A stretch of DNA of 64,000 nt. Source: Nitrosopumilaceae archaeon (lineage in GTDB: Archaea > Thermoproteota > Nitrososphaeria > Nitrososphaerales > Nitrosopumilaceae). A program made the translations under genes and the position numbers. The notes under the pieces were generated by a model. It was not told where the DNA came from. It saw only the letters and a program-made list of their open reading frames with translations, and did no database searches. Every line of letters begins with the position of its first letter. Positions within the stretch are counted from its first letter, which is position 1. The DNA lies in NCBI GenBank assembly GCA_030041535.1, contig JASHNR010000058.1, positions 103,271-167,270 on the forward strand, written 5' to 3'. Below, piece after piece: positions 39,780 through 48,488 of the stretch.

Positions 39780-40865
39780 ATGAAAATAATGTCCATTTTT
39801 GGGACAAGACCCGAGATAATCAGATTAAGTAGGATTTTCTCCCTACTAGACGCAAATTTTGATCATGTGATGATCAACACGAGCCAGAATTACACATACG
39901 AGTTAAATTCGGTCTTTTTTGACGAACTTGACATTCGCAAACCTGACTATGACCTGAAAATAAGAACAGGCAAGTACGGGCCAGAGGTTTCAGATATCAT
40001 AACAAAATCAGAAGAGATATTATTGAAGGAAAAACCTGATGTGTTACTAATTTTAGGCGATACAAATAGTGGCCTTGCAGCAATTCCTGCTGCTCACCAT
40101 AGGATAAAGATAGCTCATCTCGAGGCTGGTATGCGTAGTTATGACTTTCGTATGCCTGAAGAAAAAAATCGAGTCATAATTGATCATCTCTCTTCTCTTT
40201 TGTTGCCATATACAACATATTCCAGAGAAAACTTGATTCGAGAAAACATTCATCCAGGCAAAATATACGTTGTAGGAAATCCAATAATTGATGTCATAGA
40301 CTACTTTTCACCCAAGATAGAGTCTAGCAACATCATGGAAAAAATGAATTTGGAACCAAGTAGTTACTTTTTGGTTACAGCACATCGTAGTGAAAACGTT
40401 GATTCCCCAGAGGCCTTGGAAAAAATCTTTTCTTCCCTGCAAGCAATAGGTAAGAAATTCAAAAAGAGAGTGATTTATCCAATACACCCAAGAACTCTAA
40501 GCAAGATCAAGAAAAGAAAGATCCTGAACAATCTAGAGTTGATAAAGCCTCTTGGCTTTTTTGATTTTTCCAAATTAGAGAAGAATGCATTTTGTCTCAT
40601 TACAGATTCTGGTACAGTCCCAGAAGAGGCACTATACTTTAAGAAACCTTGTGTTACAATACGTGAGAGTACTGAGAGACCTGAGTACATAGAAGAAGGT
40701 TCTAACATACTTGCAGGATTAGATCCAAAAAATGTAGAAACTGCAGTCAGAGTTATTACCTCACATGAAAATGATCTAGAGTGGGATAAATCTCTAGGCG
40801 ATGGTAAGACTGCCTTGAGAGTTGCTAACATATTGGGTGGAAAAATGGACAGGCTGCAGTACTAG
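39768..40865 (+). CDS. UDP-GlcNAc 2-epimerase family (CapG/FnlC/WecB-like)
   Basis: IFGTRPEIIRLSRIFSLL; TSQNYTYELNSVFFDELDIRKPDY; LILGDTNSGLAAIPA. Confidence 0.9.
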   Translation: MPYHMKIMSIFGTRPEIIRLSRIFSLLDANFDHVMINTSQNYTYELNSVFFDELDIRKPDYDLKIRTGKYGPEVSDIITKSEEILLKEKPDVLLILGDTNSGLAAIPAAHHRIKIAHLEAGMRSYDFRMPEEKNRVIIDHLSSLLLPYTTYSRENLIRENIHPGKIYVVGNPIIDVIDYFSPKIESSNIMEKMNLEPSSYFLVTAHRSENVDSPEALEKIFSSLQAIGKKFKKRVIYPIHPRTLSKIKKRKILNNLELIKPLGFFDFSKLEKNAFCLITDSGTVPEEALYFKKPCVTIRESTERPEYIEEGSNILAGLDPKNVETAVRVITSHENDLEWDKSLGDGKTALRVANILGGKMDRLQY

Positions 40866-40914
40866 ATTTTTGGGAAAGGTTTACAACACAGTTTACTTAA
40901 GCATCAGAAGAAAG

Positions 40915-41640
40915 TTGAGTGTTTTAATCACAGGTGGAAATGGATCCCTTGGTACCGAATTAAAGAAGATTTTTCCAAGTGCGCTAACACCGTCACACCA
41001 AGAACTTGATATAACTAACAAGAAAAATGTTATTGATTATATAAGAAATCATGACTTTGACACCATAATACACGCTGCTGCTTTGACTCACATAAGACCA
41101 TGTGAAGAGAACAGACCACTTGCATGGAATACAAACGTGGAAGGCACAAAAAACTTGGTGGATGCAGTTCTTGACAAGAAAAAAGACATTAAATTCATCT
41201 ACATAAGTACTGCTTGTGTTTTCGACGGGCATACTGGAATGTATAAAGAAAATTCCATTCCATATCCTGAGAATTTCTATGCTTTGACAAAATTGATAGG
41301 AGAATACGAAGTAAACAGACTTCCTGAATATTTGATTATAAGAACCAATTTTGTGGCAAAGAAAAAATGGCCCTATCCACGTGCGTTTGTAGACAGATTT
41401 GGAACGTATCTTTTTGCCCAAGATGTATCCAAGGGAATAATGGATGTGCAGAAGGAAAATTTGTATGGTTATGTGCACATTGTAGGAGACAAAAGGATTT
41501 CAATGTTTGAATTGGCTAAATTAACCACTCCGGAAATTCAACCTATGACAATCAACGATTATACGGGCCCAAGATTGACAATGGATATGAGTCTAGATAC
41601 AGAACGATGGAAAAAATATCGCATATCAGACCCACAGTAA
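40915..41640 (+). CDS. SDR sugar-nucleotide reductase (RmlD/CapF-like)
   Basis: VLITGGNGSLGTELKKIFP; HAAALTHIRPCEENRPLAWNTNVEGTKNLV; start set at TTG upstream of Rossmann motif (ORF opens at 40822). Confidence 0.85.
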   Translation: MSVLITGGNGSLGTELKKIFPSALTPSHQELDITNKKNVIDYIRNHDFDTIIHAAALTHIRPCEENRPLAWNTNVEGTKNLVDAVLDKKKDIKFIYISTACVFDGHTGMYKENSIPYPENFYALTKLIGEYEVNRLPEYLIIRTNFVAKKKWPYPRAFVDRFGTYLFAQDVSKGIMDVQKENLYGYVHIVGDKRISMFELAKLTTPEIQPMTINDYTGPRLTMDMSLDTERWKKYRISDPQ

Positions 41641-41644
41641 TCAT

Positions 41645-42724
41645 TTAGCTTCCTATATTTTCAATGAAGTTTGTCATAGATTTCTTAAAAGTGTCCTTTC
41701 CATAAGCGCCAATGGAATTTCTAAGTTGAGTTAACAAATTATCATATTCCCCTGAGAGTGCCTTCTTGATTTTTTCTTTAGCATCTCTTTTGTCATTGGG
41801 TTCATATCGTAAGACATCAAATGGAACCGTTTCCACATGAGCAGAGTTGTTTGGCACTATTGGAATACAACCAGCTGCTATGCTTTCAACAACAGAAATT
41901 CCAAATGTTTCAGGCGATGCGTGAAAATACACTTTCGATCTCTTCAGATTATCTATTACTTTGCTGCGTTCTATGTTTTTTAGCAGTGTTTTCCCAGTTG
42001 ATTTTCCATTCTTTATTTTTGTGGAAAGACTCTCATAATATAGCTCATTTACTCTAGTTTTTGTATTGCCAATAATGGTATACTGCGTATCTATCTCATT
42101 TAATGCATCTATTGCAAATTCCAGGTTCTTTTCTTGAGAATATCTCGATATGGTAAGCACTCGTGGTTCCTTATTCATGTCATTCTTAAACATATCAACG
42201 TCAACTGGCGGATAAATTACAATAGAATCTTTCCCAAATCTATCCTTAAGAGAATCTTGTATGAGTCTCGAATTTGCTACAAGTATAATATTTTCATCTC
42301 CTATCTGGCTGACAAATTTTTGGCTTAGAGTGTAGTATGGCTTGTAATATGCTGACCATACGCCCTTGTATTTTGTGATATCTTTTTCCGTTTCGTTTCT
42401 GAAATCATGATGGCAATAAATTATAATTTTTTGGCCTTTTCTATTTGGTATTGCTAGACCTCCAGACACCTGTATGATCAGATCATCGTTTTGTGCCTTT
42501 TCGGTTAGTTTTGATTCAAGATATCTCTGATACAAACCAAAAGCTGGCAAGTGAAAAGGAAAGACAGATTGTACTTTGATTTTTGGCAATTGAATTGTGG
42601 GTTTTGAAACTGTGTATAGGTTCACAGTATGTTTGTGCTCTACCAAAGCATCAATTAGAGTAAGTAGAGTTGTTTCTGTCCCTCCTCCACCACCTACAAA
42701 TCCGTGAATGATTCCTATTTTCAA
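41645..42724 (-). CDS. glycosyltransferase family 4
   Basis: IIHGFVGGGGGTETTLLTLIDAL; VLTISRYSQEKNLEFAIDAL. Confidence 0.9.
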   Translation of the reverse strand: MKIGIIHGFVGGGGGTETTLLTLIDALVEHKHTVNLYTVSKPTIQLPKIKVQSVFPFHLPAFGLYQRYLESKLTEKAQNDDLIIQVSGGLAIPNRKGQKIIIYCHHDFRNETEKDITKYKGVWSAYYKPYYTLSQKFVSQIGDENIILVANSRLIQDSLKDRFGKDSIVIYPPVDVDMFKNDMNKEPRVLTISRYSQEKNLEFAIDALNEIDTQYTIIGNTKTRVNELYYESLSTKIKNGKSTGKTLLKNIERSKVIDNLKRSKVYFHASPETFGISVVESIAAGCIPIVPNNSAHVETVPFDVLRYEPNDKRDAKEKIKKALSGEYDNLLTQLRNSIGAYGKDTFKKSMTNFIENIGS

Positions 42725-42796
42725 TTAGAATTGTGATACAATACCTTACAATTAATCTTTAGAATTTAAAATGTAAAATGTAAAGATTTGAGAAAA

Positions 42797-44461
42797 TTAC
42801 ATTAAAGCTTGAGATGCTTCGTGGAACATCTGGCTTTTTGCACATCCTGCTGCAAGCTCGTCACCTGAACCTCTTCTCATTATACCCCTGTAGAGACCAT
42901 CTTCTAGCTTTGCTCCAACTCTTTGCTCCCATTCTTCTACTGTTGTAGAATATTTCTTTTGGATTCTGTCTCTGTACCATTCTGGAATTACGTTGAATGC
43001 ACAGAATGGAATTATTCTAAGATCTGGTGTCACATAGTGAATATCGCATCTTTGCAGTCTTTCCAAGTCTTCATTATACTTGTCTTGGAAGTGCATCATG
43101 CCTAAGAAGAGTCCCTTTACATGCCATGAACCAACTGAATCAAATGATCTCTTCATCAAGATGTTGCCAAACATCTTTGCCAAGTCAAGGCCTGCTGGCT
43201 GCTTCTTTCTATCTACAAAGCTTGAAAGTTTTCTTACAACTTCTAGCATTGTGAAATACTTGTTTTTACCAGAACGAATTTCTTCTGCCTTGTCTTCAAA
43301 GAGCTCTAACATTCCTTGAATATCTGCAAATTTTGTTAATGGGACAAACTTTTTGGTGTCCTGATCTTCAAAGATGTATGTTCCTGCACCGCATGCAAAG
43401 TGAATTGATAATTCATATTTTGGTTTACTTGAAAATGCCTCAATAACATTTGTCAGCGGCATACAGCTTGGAACTGGGAACCAGTCATCTACTGTTACTT
43501 CAGCACCAGTTTGCTCTTCAATTCTTTGTATACAGTCTGGAATTGTGATTCTGTATTTCTCACGTTCTTTCTTGCCCATTCTTCCTGTCAGCGAGACTGG
43601 CTGGAAGTTAACTGCATGTACAACATCAAGATTCTTTTGTGCATATCGGATAATGCCGCCTAGCTCATGATCATTAATTGACTTGATAACTGTAGGTACA
43701 AAGACAACAGTGGTTCCTGTCTTTCTTGCACTTTCTAATGCATAGGGAATCTCCCAATGATTCTTTGGATTTGTTCTTGGAGTTACGCCGTCAAAGCTAA
43801 GATATAGATTATTTACACCTGCAAGTCTGACTTCTCGCAGTGCTTCCGGATCTAGAGCAAACCTGATTCCGTTTGTGTTCATCTGAATATGGTCTACGCC
43901 TTCTTCTTTCATTATTTTGATAACATCAGCAATATCTTCTCGTAACATTGGTTCACCGCCAGTAATTTGCATAGAGTTACCAGGAATTGGTCTCTCTGCC
44001 TTTAGGGTCTTCATCATTGCTCTTACCTGATCTTGTGTAGGTTCATACATGTATGCGCCTTCAAGACCTTTCTTTACATAAAAGAAGCAATACCAGCAAG
44101 TCAAATCGCATCTGTTAGTTACTATCATGTTTGCTAGTCCACTGTGTGAGAGATGGTTAGAACACAATCCACAGTTGTTTGGACAAGAACATTTGTCAAT
44201 CATCACGTTAGGGGCATGAGCGCCCTTTCCATCCATCCAATAGGTGCTAAACTTCCTATACATCTCGTATGAACCAAAGTAAAGCTCCTCACATTCACCA
44301 TGCGTGGGGCACGTCTTTGTCATGAATACTTTGCTGTCTCTTTCAAAGACCTCGGCATCAAGTATCATATTGCAGTCTGGGCATATACTTTGAGTAAACC
44401 TGATGGTAGATTTTTTACCTATAGTAGGAGTCTTAAGATTAGATATCTGAATTAGTTCCAT
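42797..44461 (-). CDS. radical SAM protein related to tetraether lipid synthase (Tes)
   Basis: N-terminal CPDC...CPTHG metal site; CSCPNNCGLCSNHLSHSGLANMIVTNRCDLTCWYCFF; MQITGGEPMLREDI; start trimmed to MELIQISNLKTP. Confidence 0.8.
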   Translation of the reverse strand: MELIQISNLKTPTIGKKSTIRFTQSICPDCNMILDAEVFERDSKVFMTKTCPTHGECEELYFGSYEMYRKFSTYWMDGKGAHAPNVMIDKCSCPNNCGLCSNHLSHSGLANMIVTNRCDLTCWYCFFYVKKGLEGAYMYEPTQDQVRAMMKTLKAERPIPGNSMQITGGEPMLREDIADVIKIMKEEGVDHIQMNTNGIRFALDPEALREVRLAGVNNLYLSFDGVTPRTNPKNHWEIPYALESARKTGTTVVFVPTVIKSINDHELGGIIRYAQKNLDVVHAVNFQPVSLTGRMGKKEREKYRITIPDCIQRIEEQTGAEVTVDDWFPVPSCMPLTNVIEAFSSKPKYELSIHFACGAGTYIFEDQDTKKFVPLTKFADIQGMLELFEDKAEEIRSGKNKYFTMLEVVRKLSSFVDRKKQPAGLDLAKMFGNILMKRSFDSVGSWHVKGLFLGMMHFQDKYNEDLERLQRCDIHYVTPDLRIIPFCAFNVIPEWYRDRIQKKYSTTVEEWEQRVGAKLEDGLYRGIMRRGSGDELAAGCAKSQMFHEASQALM

Positions 44462-44606
44462 GTCGTTATTGCCATATCTTTGAAAAGAGTATTTAACCCA
44501 TTTCCAACAAGACACCAGATGAATAGGTTAGAACTCGCGCCTGCTGGTTTGCGATCAAGCTCCTAATTCTAGGTATATATATCATGGATCCTTCGATTGA
44601 TATCAC

Positions 44607-45377
44607 ATGAGTCTTTCTGACAAGACTAGGAAGGCCCTTGAGAAGATGGGGCTTACAAGTTATGAGATAAAGACGTATGCTTCCCTTCTTAAGACTGGCC
44701 CAATAACGGCCTCTGACCTGAGTCAAAAGTCTGGAGTACCCTATTCCAAGATATACGAGGTTCTAGGTACCCTAGAAGATAAGGGCTGGATAGGCTCTGA
44801 TGATTCACGTCCCACACAGTATTTTGCAAAATCTCCGGCTACAGCTGTACAGACATCAAGACAGCAAACTGAGGCAGATTTTAGAAATAATGAGAGTGTG
44901 ATACTGAAGGAACTTACGCCACTTTACGAACAAAGTGGAACAAGCGAGAGGCCTGACATTTGGATCATTTCTGGAGTCATAAACATAGCAACCAAGATTC
45001 TTGAAATGGTTGACTCTTGTAGAAATGAGGTACTTATTGCCATACCCAAAGTCGCCGAGGGCGTGGCAAAGGAAGCGCTGCCAAAGCTTAGGTTATTGCA
45101 CGATAGAGGAGTAGATATCACCATTCTAGTATCTGAAGATGTTGATACTGACACATTAAAGTCGCTATCACGGGTATCCAAGGTTAAATTAAAAAAAGGG
45201 CTATTTGGAGGCGGCATCATCTCAGATAAGAGATATGTGGTTTTGCTACTTGGAGAGGAACTTGGTACCTCTGGTTCAAAAGAAGCTGTTGCCATATGGG
45301 CTGATCATTCAGGTCTTGCCGGCTTTGCACGCGAATACTTTGAATATTTATTGAGAGAATCAAAAGACGTAAAGTAA
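44607..45377 (+). CDS. TrmB-family transcriptional regulator
   Basis: LGLTSYEIKTYASLLKTGPITASDLSQKSGVPYSKIYEVLGTLEDKGWI. Confidence 0.9.
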   Translation: MSLSDKTRKALEKMGLTSYEIKTYASLLKTGPITASDLSQKSGVPYSKIYEVLGTLEDKGWIGSDDSRPTQYFAKSPATAVQTSRQQTEADFRNNESVILKELTPLYEQSGTSERPDIWIISGVINIATKILEMVDSCRNEVLIAIPKVAEGVAKEALPKLRLLHDRGVDITILVSEDVDTDTLKSLSRVSKVKLKKGLFGGGIISDKRYVVLLLGEELGTSGSKEAVAIWADHSGLAGFAREYFEYLLRESKDVK

Positions 45378-45385
45378 GGTATGGT

Positions 45386-45838
45386 ATGCAAAATATTATG
45401 AAAGATCAAGAAGTCCTGTTTGTTGGAACTGCAGAGGCCGAACATGTTGAGATGTACTTAAAGGCAATATGGCACATAAAGGAAAGTGGAGATCCCGTAA
45501 AGATAAGCACCATAGCAAAGATGCTAAACGTAAGACAGCCAAGCGTGGTACAGATGTTAAAAAAGCTGGACGATACCAAACTTGTAAACTACAACAAAGG
45601 TGGAGTTTCCCTAACTAAGAATGGAGAACAAATTGGTTCCAATATGATGCGAAATAGCAGACTGCTTGAAGTCTTGATGGATAGTGCCCTTAAGGTTGAC
45701 ATTGATGAAGAAATGGTTTGCGGAATAGAGCATCACATGAATGAACAGTTCACGGACGCCCTATGTACAATGTTAAAGCATCCAAGAAAATGTCCCCATG
45801 AACATGATATCCCGCGTGGAAAGTGTTGTAAGGTTTAG
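45386..45838 (+). CDS. DtxR/MntR-type metal-dependent repressor
   Basis: EMYLKAIWHI...VKISTIAKMLNVRQPSVVQMLKKL; HHMNEQFTDAL. Confidence 0.88.
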   Translation: MQNIMKDQEVLFVGTAEAEHVEMYLKAIWHIKESGDPVKISTIAKMLNVRQPSVVQMLKKLDDTKLVNYNKGGVSLTKNGEQIGSNMMRNSRLLEVLMDSALKVDIDEEMVCGIEHHMNEQFTDALCTMLKHPRKCPHEHDIPRGKCCKV

Positions 45839-45880
45839 TTTTGAAATAAGTTATATCATGGATTAGGTTTTGAAATAAGT

Positions 45881-46036
45881 ATGACTTGTTTCTGCGGTTG
45901 CGAGACATATGTGAAGGATTCTAACGGCTTCAAAGTTGGTTGCGTCAAATGCAGTCATGGCCCCCAGAACCACGAAGAGAGTTTTAAGAACACACCGGTT
46001 ATAGAAGGAAGTCAGAAACGTGGTTCTTTGAGTTAG
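45881..46036 (+). CDS. 51-aa Cys-rich microprotein (MTCFCGCETYVKDSNGFKVGCVKCSHGPQNHEESFKNTPVIEGSQKRGSLS)
   Basis: Read directly; CxCxC...CxxC, possible Zn site; not in ORF track. Confidence 0.5.
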   Translation: MTCFCGCETYVKDSNGFKVGCVKCSHGPQNHEESFKNTPVIEGSQKRGSLS

Positions 46037-46456
46037 TTATTCGCCAATAATCTTTACAAGCACACGTTTTGATCTTCGCCCATCAAACTCACCATAGAAT
46101 ATCTGTTCCCATGGTCCAAAATCAAGTTGACCATTTGTTATCGCAACTACAACTTCTCTTCCCATGATTTGTCTCTTAAGATGTGCGTCTGCATTGTCTT
46201 CTCCTGTTTTATTGTGTTCATATTTTGATATTGGTTCATGAGGCGCCAAGTCTTCTAGCCATCGCTCATAGTCTTTATGAAGACCATTTTCATCATCGTT
46301 GATAAATACACTAGCCGTAATATGCATCGCATTAACTAGGCAGATGCCCTCTTTGATTCCGCTCTTCTGAATTATTTTTTGTACATCAGATGTGATATTC
46401 ACAAATCCTGTTCGTGATTGAACATTAAATATCAGATATTCAGTGAGTGATTTCAT
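46037..46456 (-). CDS. YjbQ/UPF0047 family protein
   Basis: [57 protein letters not shown]. Confidence 0.92.
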   Translation of the reverse strand: MKSLTEYLIFNVQSRTGFVNITSDVQKIIQKSGIKEGICLVNAMHITASVFINDDENGLHKDYERWLEDLAPHEPISKYEHNKTGEDNADAHLKRQIMGREVVVAITNGQLDFGPWEQIFYGEFDGRRSKRVLVKIIGE

Positions 46457-46491
46457 GGTATGATAGAATTTCTCATTTCATAAAAATCAAG

Positions 46492-46554
46492 TGCAGGCTC
46501 AGAACTCAAGATCCTTCTCATCAAATCAAAGGGATTTGGTCATCAACGCCTGCA
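46492..46554 (-). ncRNA. candidate C/D box sRNA (predicted guide for Cm34 of tRNA-Leu(CAA))
   Basis: Minus strand TGCAGGC-GT-TGATGA-CCAAATCCCTTTGATT-TGATGA-GAAGGATCTTGAGTT-CTGA-GCCTGCA: C, C' and D boxes enclosed by a perfect 7-bp terminal stem. Confidence 0.72.
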
Positions 46555-46627
46555 GCAAGTAATTTTTCTCGTTCCTAATTGAGTCTTTCAAGAAGCTTGA
46601 TAAAAGGCGGTTACGAAATCTAGACAA

Positions 46628-47050
46628 ATGGTAACAATCGATGCTACCTGTTCACTTGAAAGTTTTAGGAAATTCGTAGTCCTAAGTACATGTAATTCGT
46701 TTGTTCCAGAAAGCTACTTGGATGACTATGAAGTGTTTCCTGAACGTGAGACTTCGCCTGGTCTAATCTATGTAGAGGCAGCAGACAAGGTAACTCTCAA
46801 AAAGATTCGTGATATGATTTTTGTCAACGCAAAAGAGGTTCTTGGCATAATTTATTCGTCAAAAAGTGGCAATACAAATCTAAAATGGAGACAAATCAGG
46901 CGCACCACAGGAAAGGTAACTGGCGAGGCATCAACTAATACACTGGTGAACTTGACTGAAGCTGGAGTAATAACACAGGAATGGGTTCAAAATTATCTGA
47001 GGAAAAAGGCAGAAGAGAAACAGGTCAAGCCTGATGAATTAACGAATTAG
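46628..47050 (+). CDS. hypothetical protein
   Basis: 140-aa ORF. Confidence 0.65.
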   Translation: MVTIDATCSLESFRKFVVLSTCNSFVPESYLDDYEVFPERETSPGLIYVEAADKVTLKKIRDMIFVNAKEVLGIIYSSKSGNTNLKWRQIRRTTGKVTGEASTNTLVNLTEAGVITQEWVQNYLRKKAEEKQVKPDELTN

Positions 47051-47092
47051 ATCACTCTTTTTTATTGTTGCATGTTCTTATAGGATACAAAG

Positions 47093-48145
47093 TTGATTAC
47101 AAAGAAAATCGATGATAATTCAGTTGCATTAATACCTGAAGAGTCTGATGATCTTTTTACATTACGAAGAGTCATACGTAATCAAGACAGAATAATAGGA
47201 GATACTACCCGTGTTGTAAAACAAGATAAAGACTTTGCAAGACCTGATAGAGGAGAAAGGATCAAAATTCGTGTTGCATTAGATGTAGAAAAAATCTCTA
47301 TAGATGACGTTGTTGATAGATTAAAAATTCATGGAATCATAACAGAATCAGACAATGAATCCGTTAGCAAGGGTTCACATCATTCCATAACTCTGAGAAT
47401 TAGTGAACCAATAACTCTGATTAAGAAAAATTGGAATGACATTGAAAATAAATTGCTTTTTGGAAAGAAAGACACAGGTAGCTTCTTACTTATTGCGATA
47501 GACACTACGGATTGTGGCATAGGAAGGTTAACTGGTACTCATCTCAAGATTATACCTAACCTATACTCTGGCGCAAGTGGCAAAAGATATAAATCTAAAT
47601 TCAATATAGAAGATTTTTTCAAAGAGGTTCAAGGTGCAGTATCATCTACAATAAGGGAAAGAGATGAGATCATAATATTTGGCCCCGGAGAAACAAAAAA
47701 AAGGTTAGGAAATTTTCTTTTTGAATTACCATCCATTAAGGGACACACAATTCGTGTAATCGATGGAATTGATTCAAGTGGAGAAGATGGCATCTACACA
47801 TTTATCAAGTCAGAAACAATGAGGCAGGCGCTCACCAAAAGTAAGATTGCAAAGGTATCTTCTATTTTAGATGATATAATGCTAATGGTAAATAAAAAAA
47901 TTAACAAGTTTACAATGGGTTTTGAAGAAACATCGAGAGCAAACGAAGCAGGAGCTGTACAATCACTAGTCTTCTCTGACAAGATATTTGAAAATCATGA
48001 TGAAGACAAGATTATTTCATTTCTAAATCAAGCCGAGGGAAAGGGAGTAGAAGTATACGCAGTAGATTCAACAACAGACGTTGGCCTTAGGATCTCATCT
48101 CTTGGAGGCATTGTTTCTCTTCTTAGGTTTAGCCTTACGAGTTGA
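47093..48145 (+). CDS. pelA: Pelota (Dom34) mRNA surveillance/ribosome rescue factor
   Basis: N-terminal Sm-like region, IIFGPGETKKRLGNFLFE, C-terminal eRF1_3-like AVDSTTDVGLRISSLGGIVSLLRF; TTG start. Confidence 0.9.
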   Translation: MITKKIDDNSVALIPEESDDLFTLRRVIRNQDRIIGDTTRVVKQDKDFARPDRGERIKIRVALDVEKISIDDVVDRLKIHGIITESDNESVSKGSHHSITLRISEPITLIKKNWNDIENKLLFGKKDTGSFLLIAIDTTDCGIGRLTGTHLKIIPNLYSGASGKRYKSKFNIEDFFKEVQGAVSSTIRERDEIIIFGPGETKKRLGNFLFELPSIKGHTIRVIDGIDSSGEDGIYTFIKSETMRQALTKSKIAKVSSILDDIMLMVNKKINKFTMGFEETSRANEAGAVQSLVFSDKIFENHDEDKIISFLNQAEGKGVEVYAVDSTTDVGLRISSLGGIVSLLRFSLTS

Positions 48146-48442
48146 ATTCATGAGCCAAATCTGATAGGATGTATTTACCGAGTCCACTTTTAGCTCCACA
48201 ATTTCGGGAACTTTGTATGGATGTGTTTTTGCAATCTCCTTTTTGAGCAATTCTTTTGTTTTTGCCGTAGTCTTGAAAAGTGCCAAAAACTCCTCAGCGT
48301 TTTCTGTCTTTTTTTTCCATGCATATACAGAGTTTATTTTTGTATAATTAACACATGCCGCTAATCCCTTATTTACTATCATATTTGCGATTTTAGATAT
48401 GGATTTTTTGTTTGGATATGTTGAAACTATCACAATTCCCAT
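48095..48442 (-). CDS. cutA: CutA1 divalent-cation tolerance family protein
   Basis: VIVSTYPNKKSISKIANMIVNKGLAACVNY; HPYKVPEIVELKV. Confidence 0.9.
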   Translation of the reverse strand: MGIVIVSTYPNKKSISKIANMIVNKGLAACVNYTKINSVYAWKKKTENAEEFLALFKTTAKTKELLKKEIAKTHPYKVPEIVELKVDSVNTSYQIWLMNSTRKAKPKKRNNASKR

Positions 48443-48488
48443 ATAGCAACTGATAAATTTGCCCTGACTAAAAAGAGTATCAATTAAT

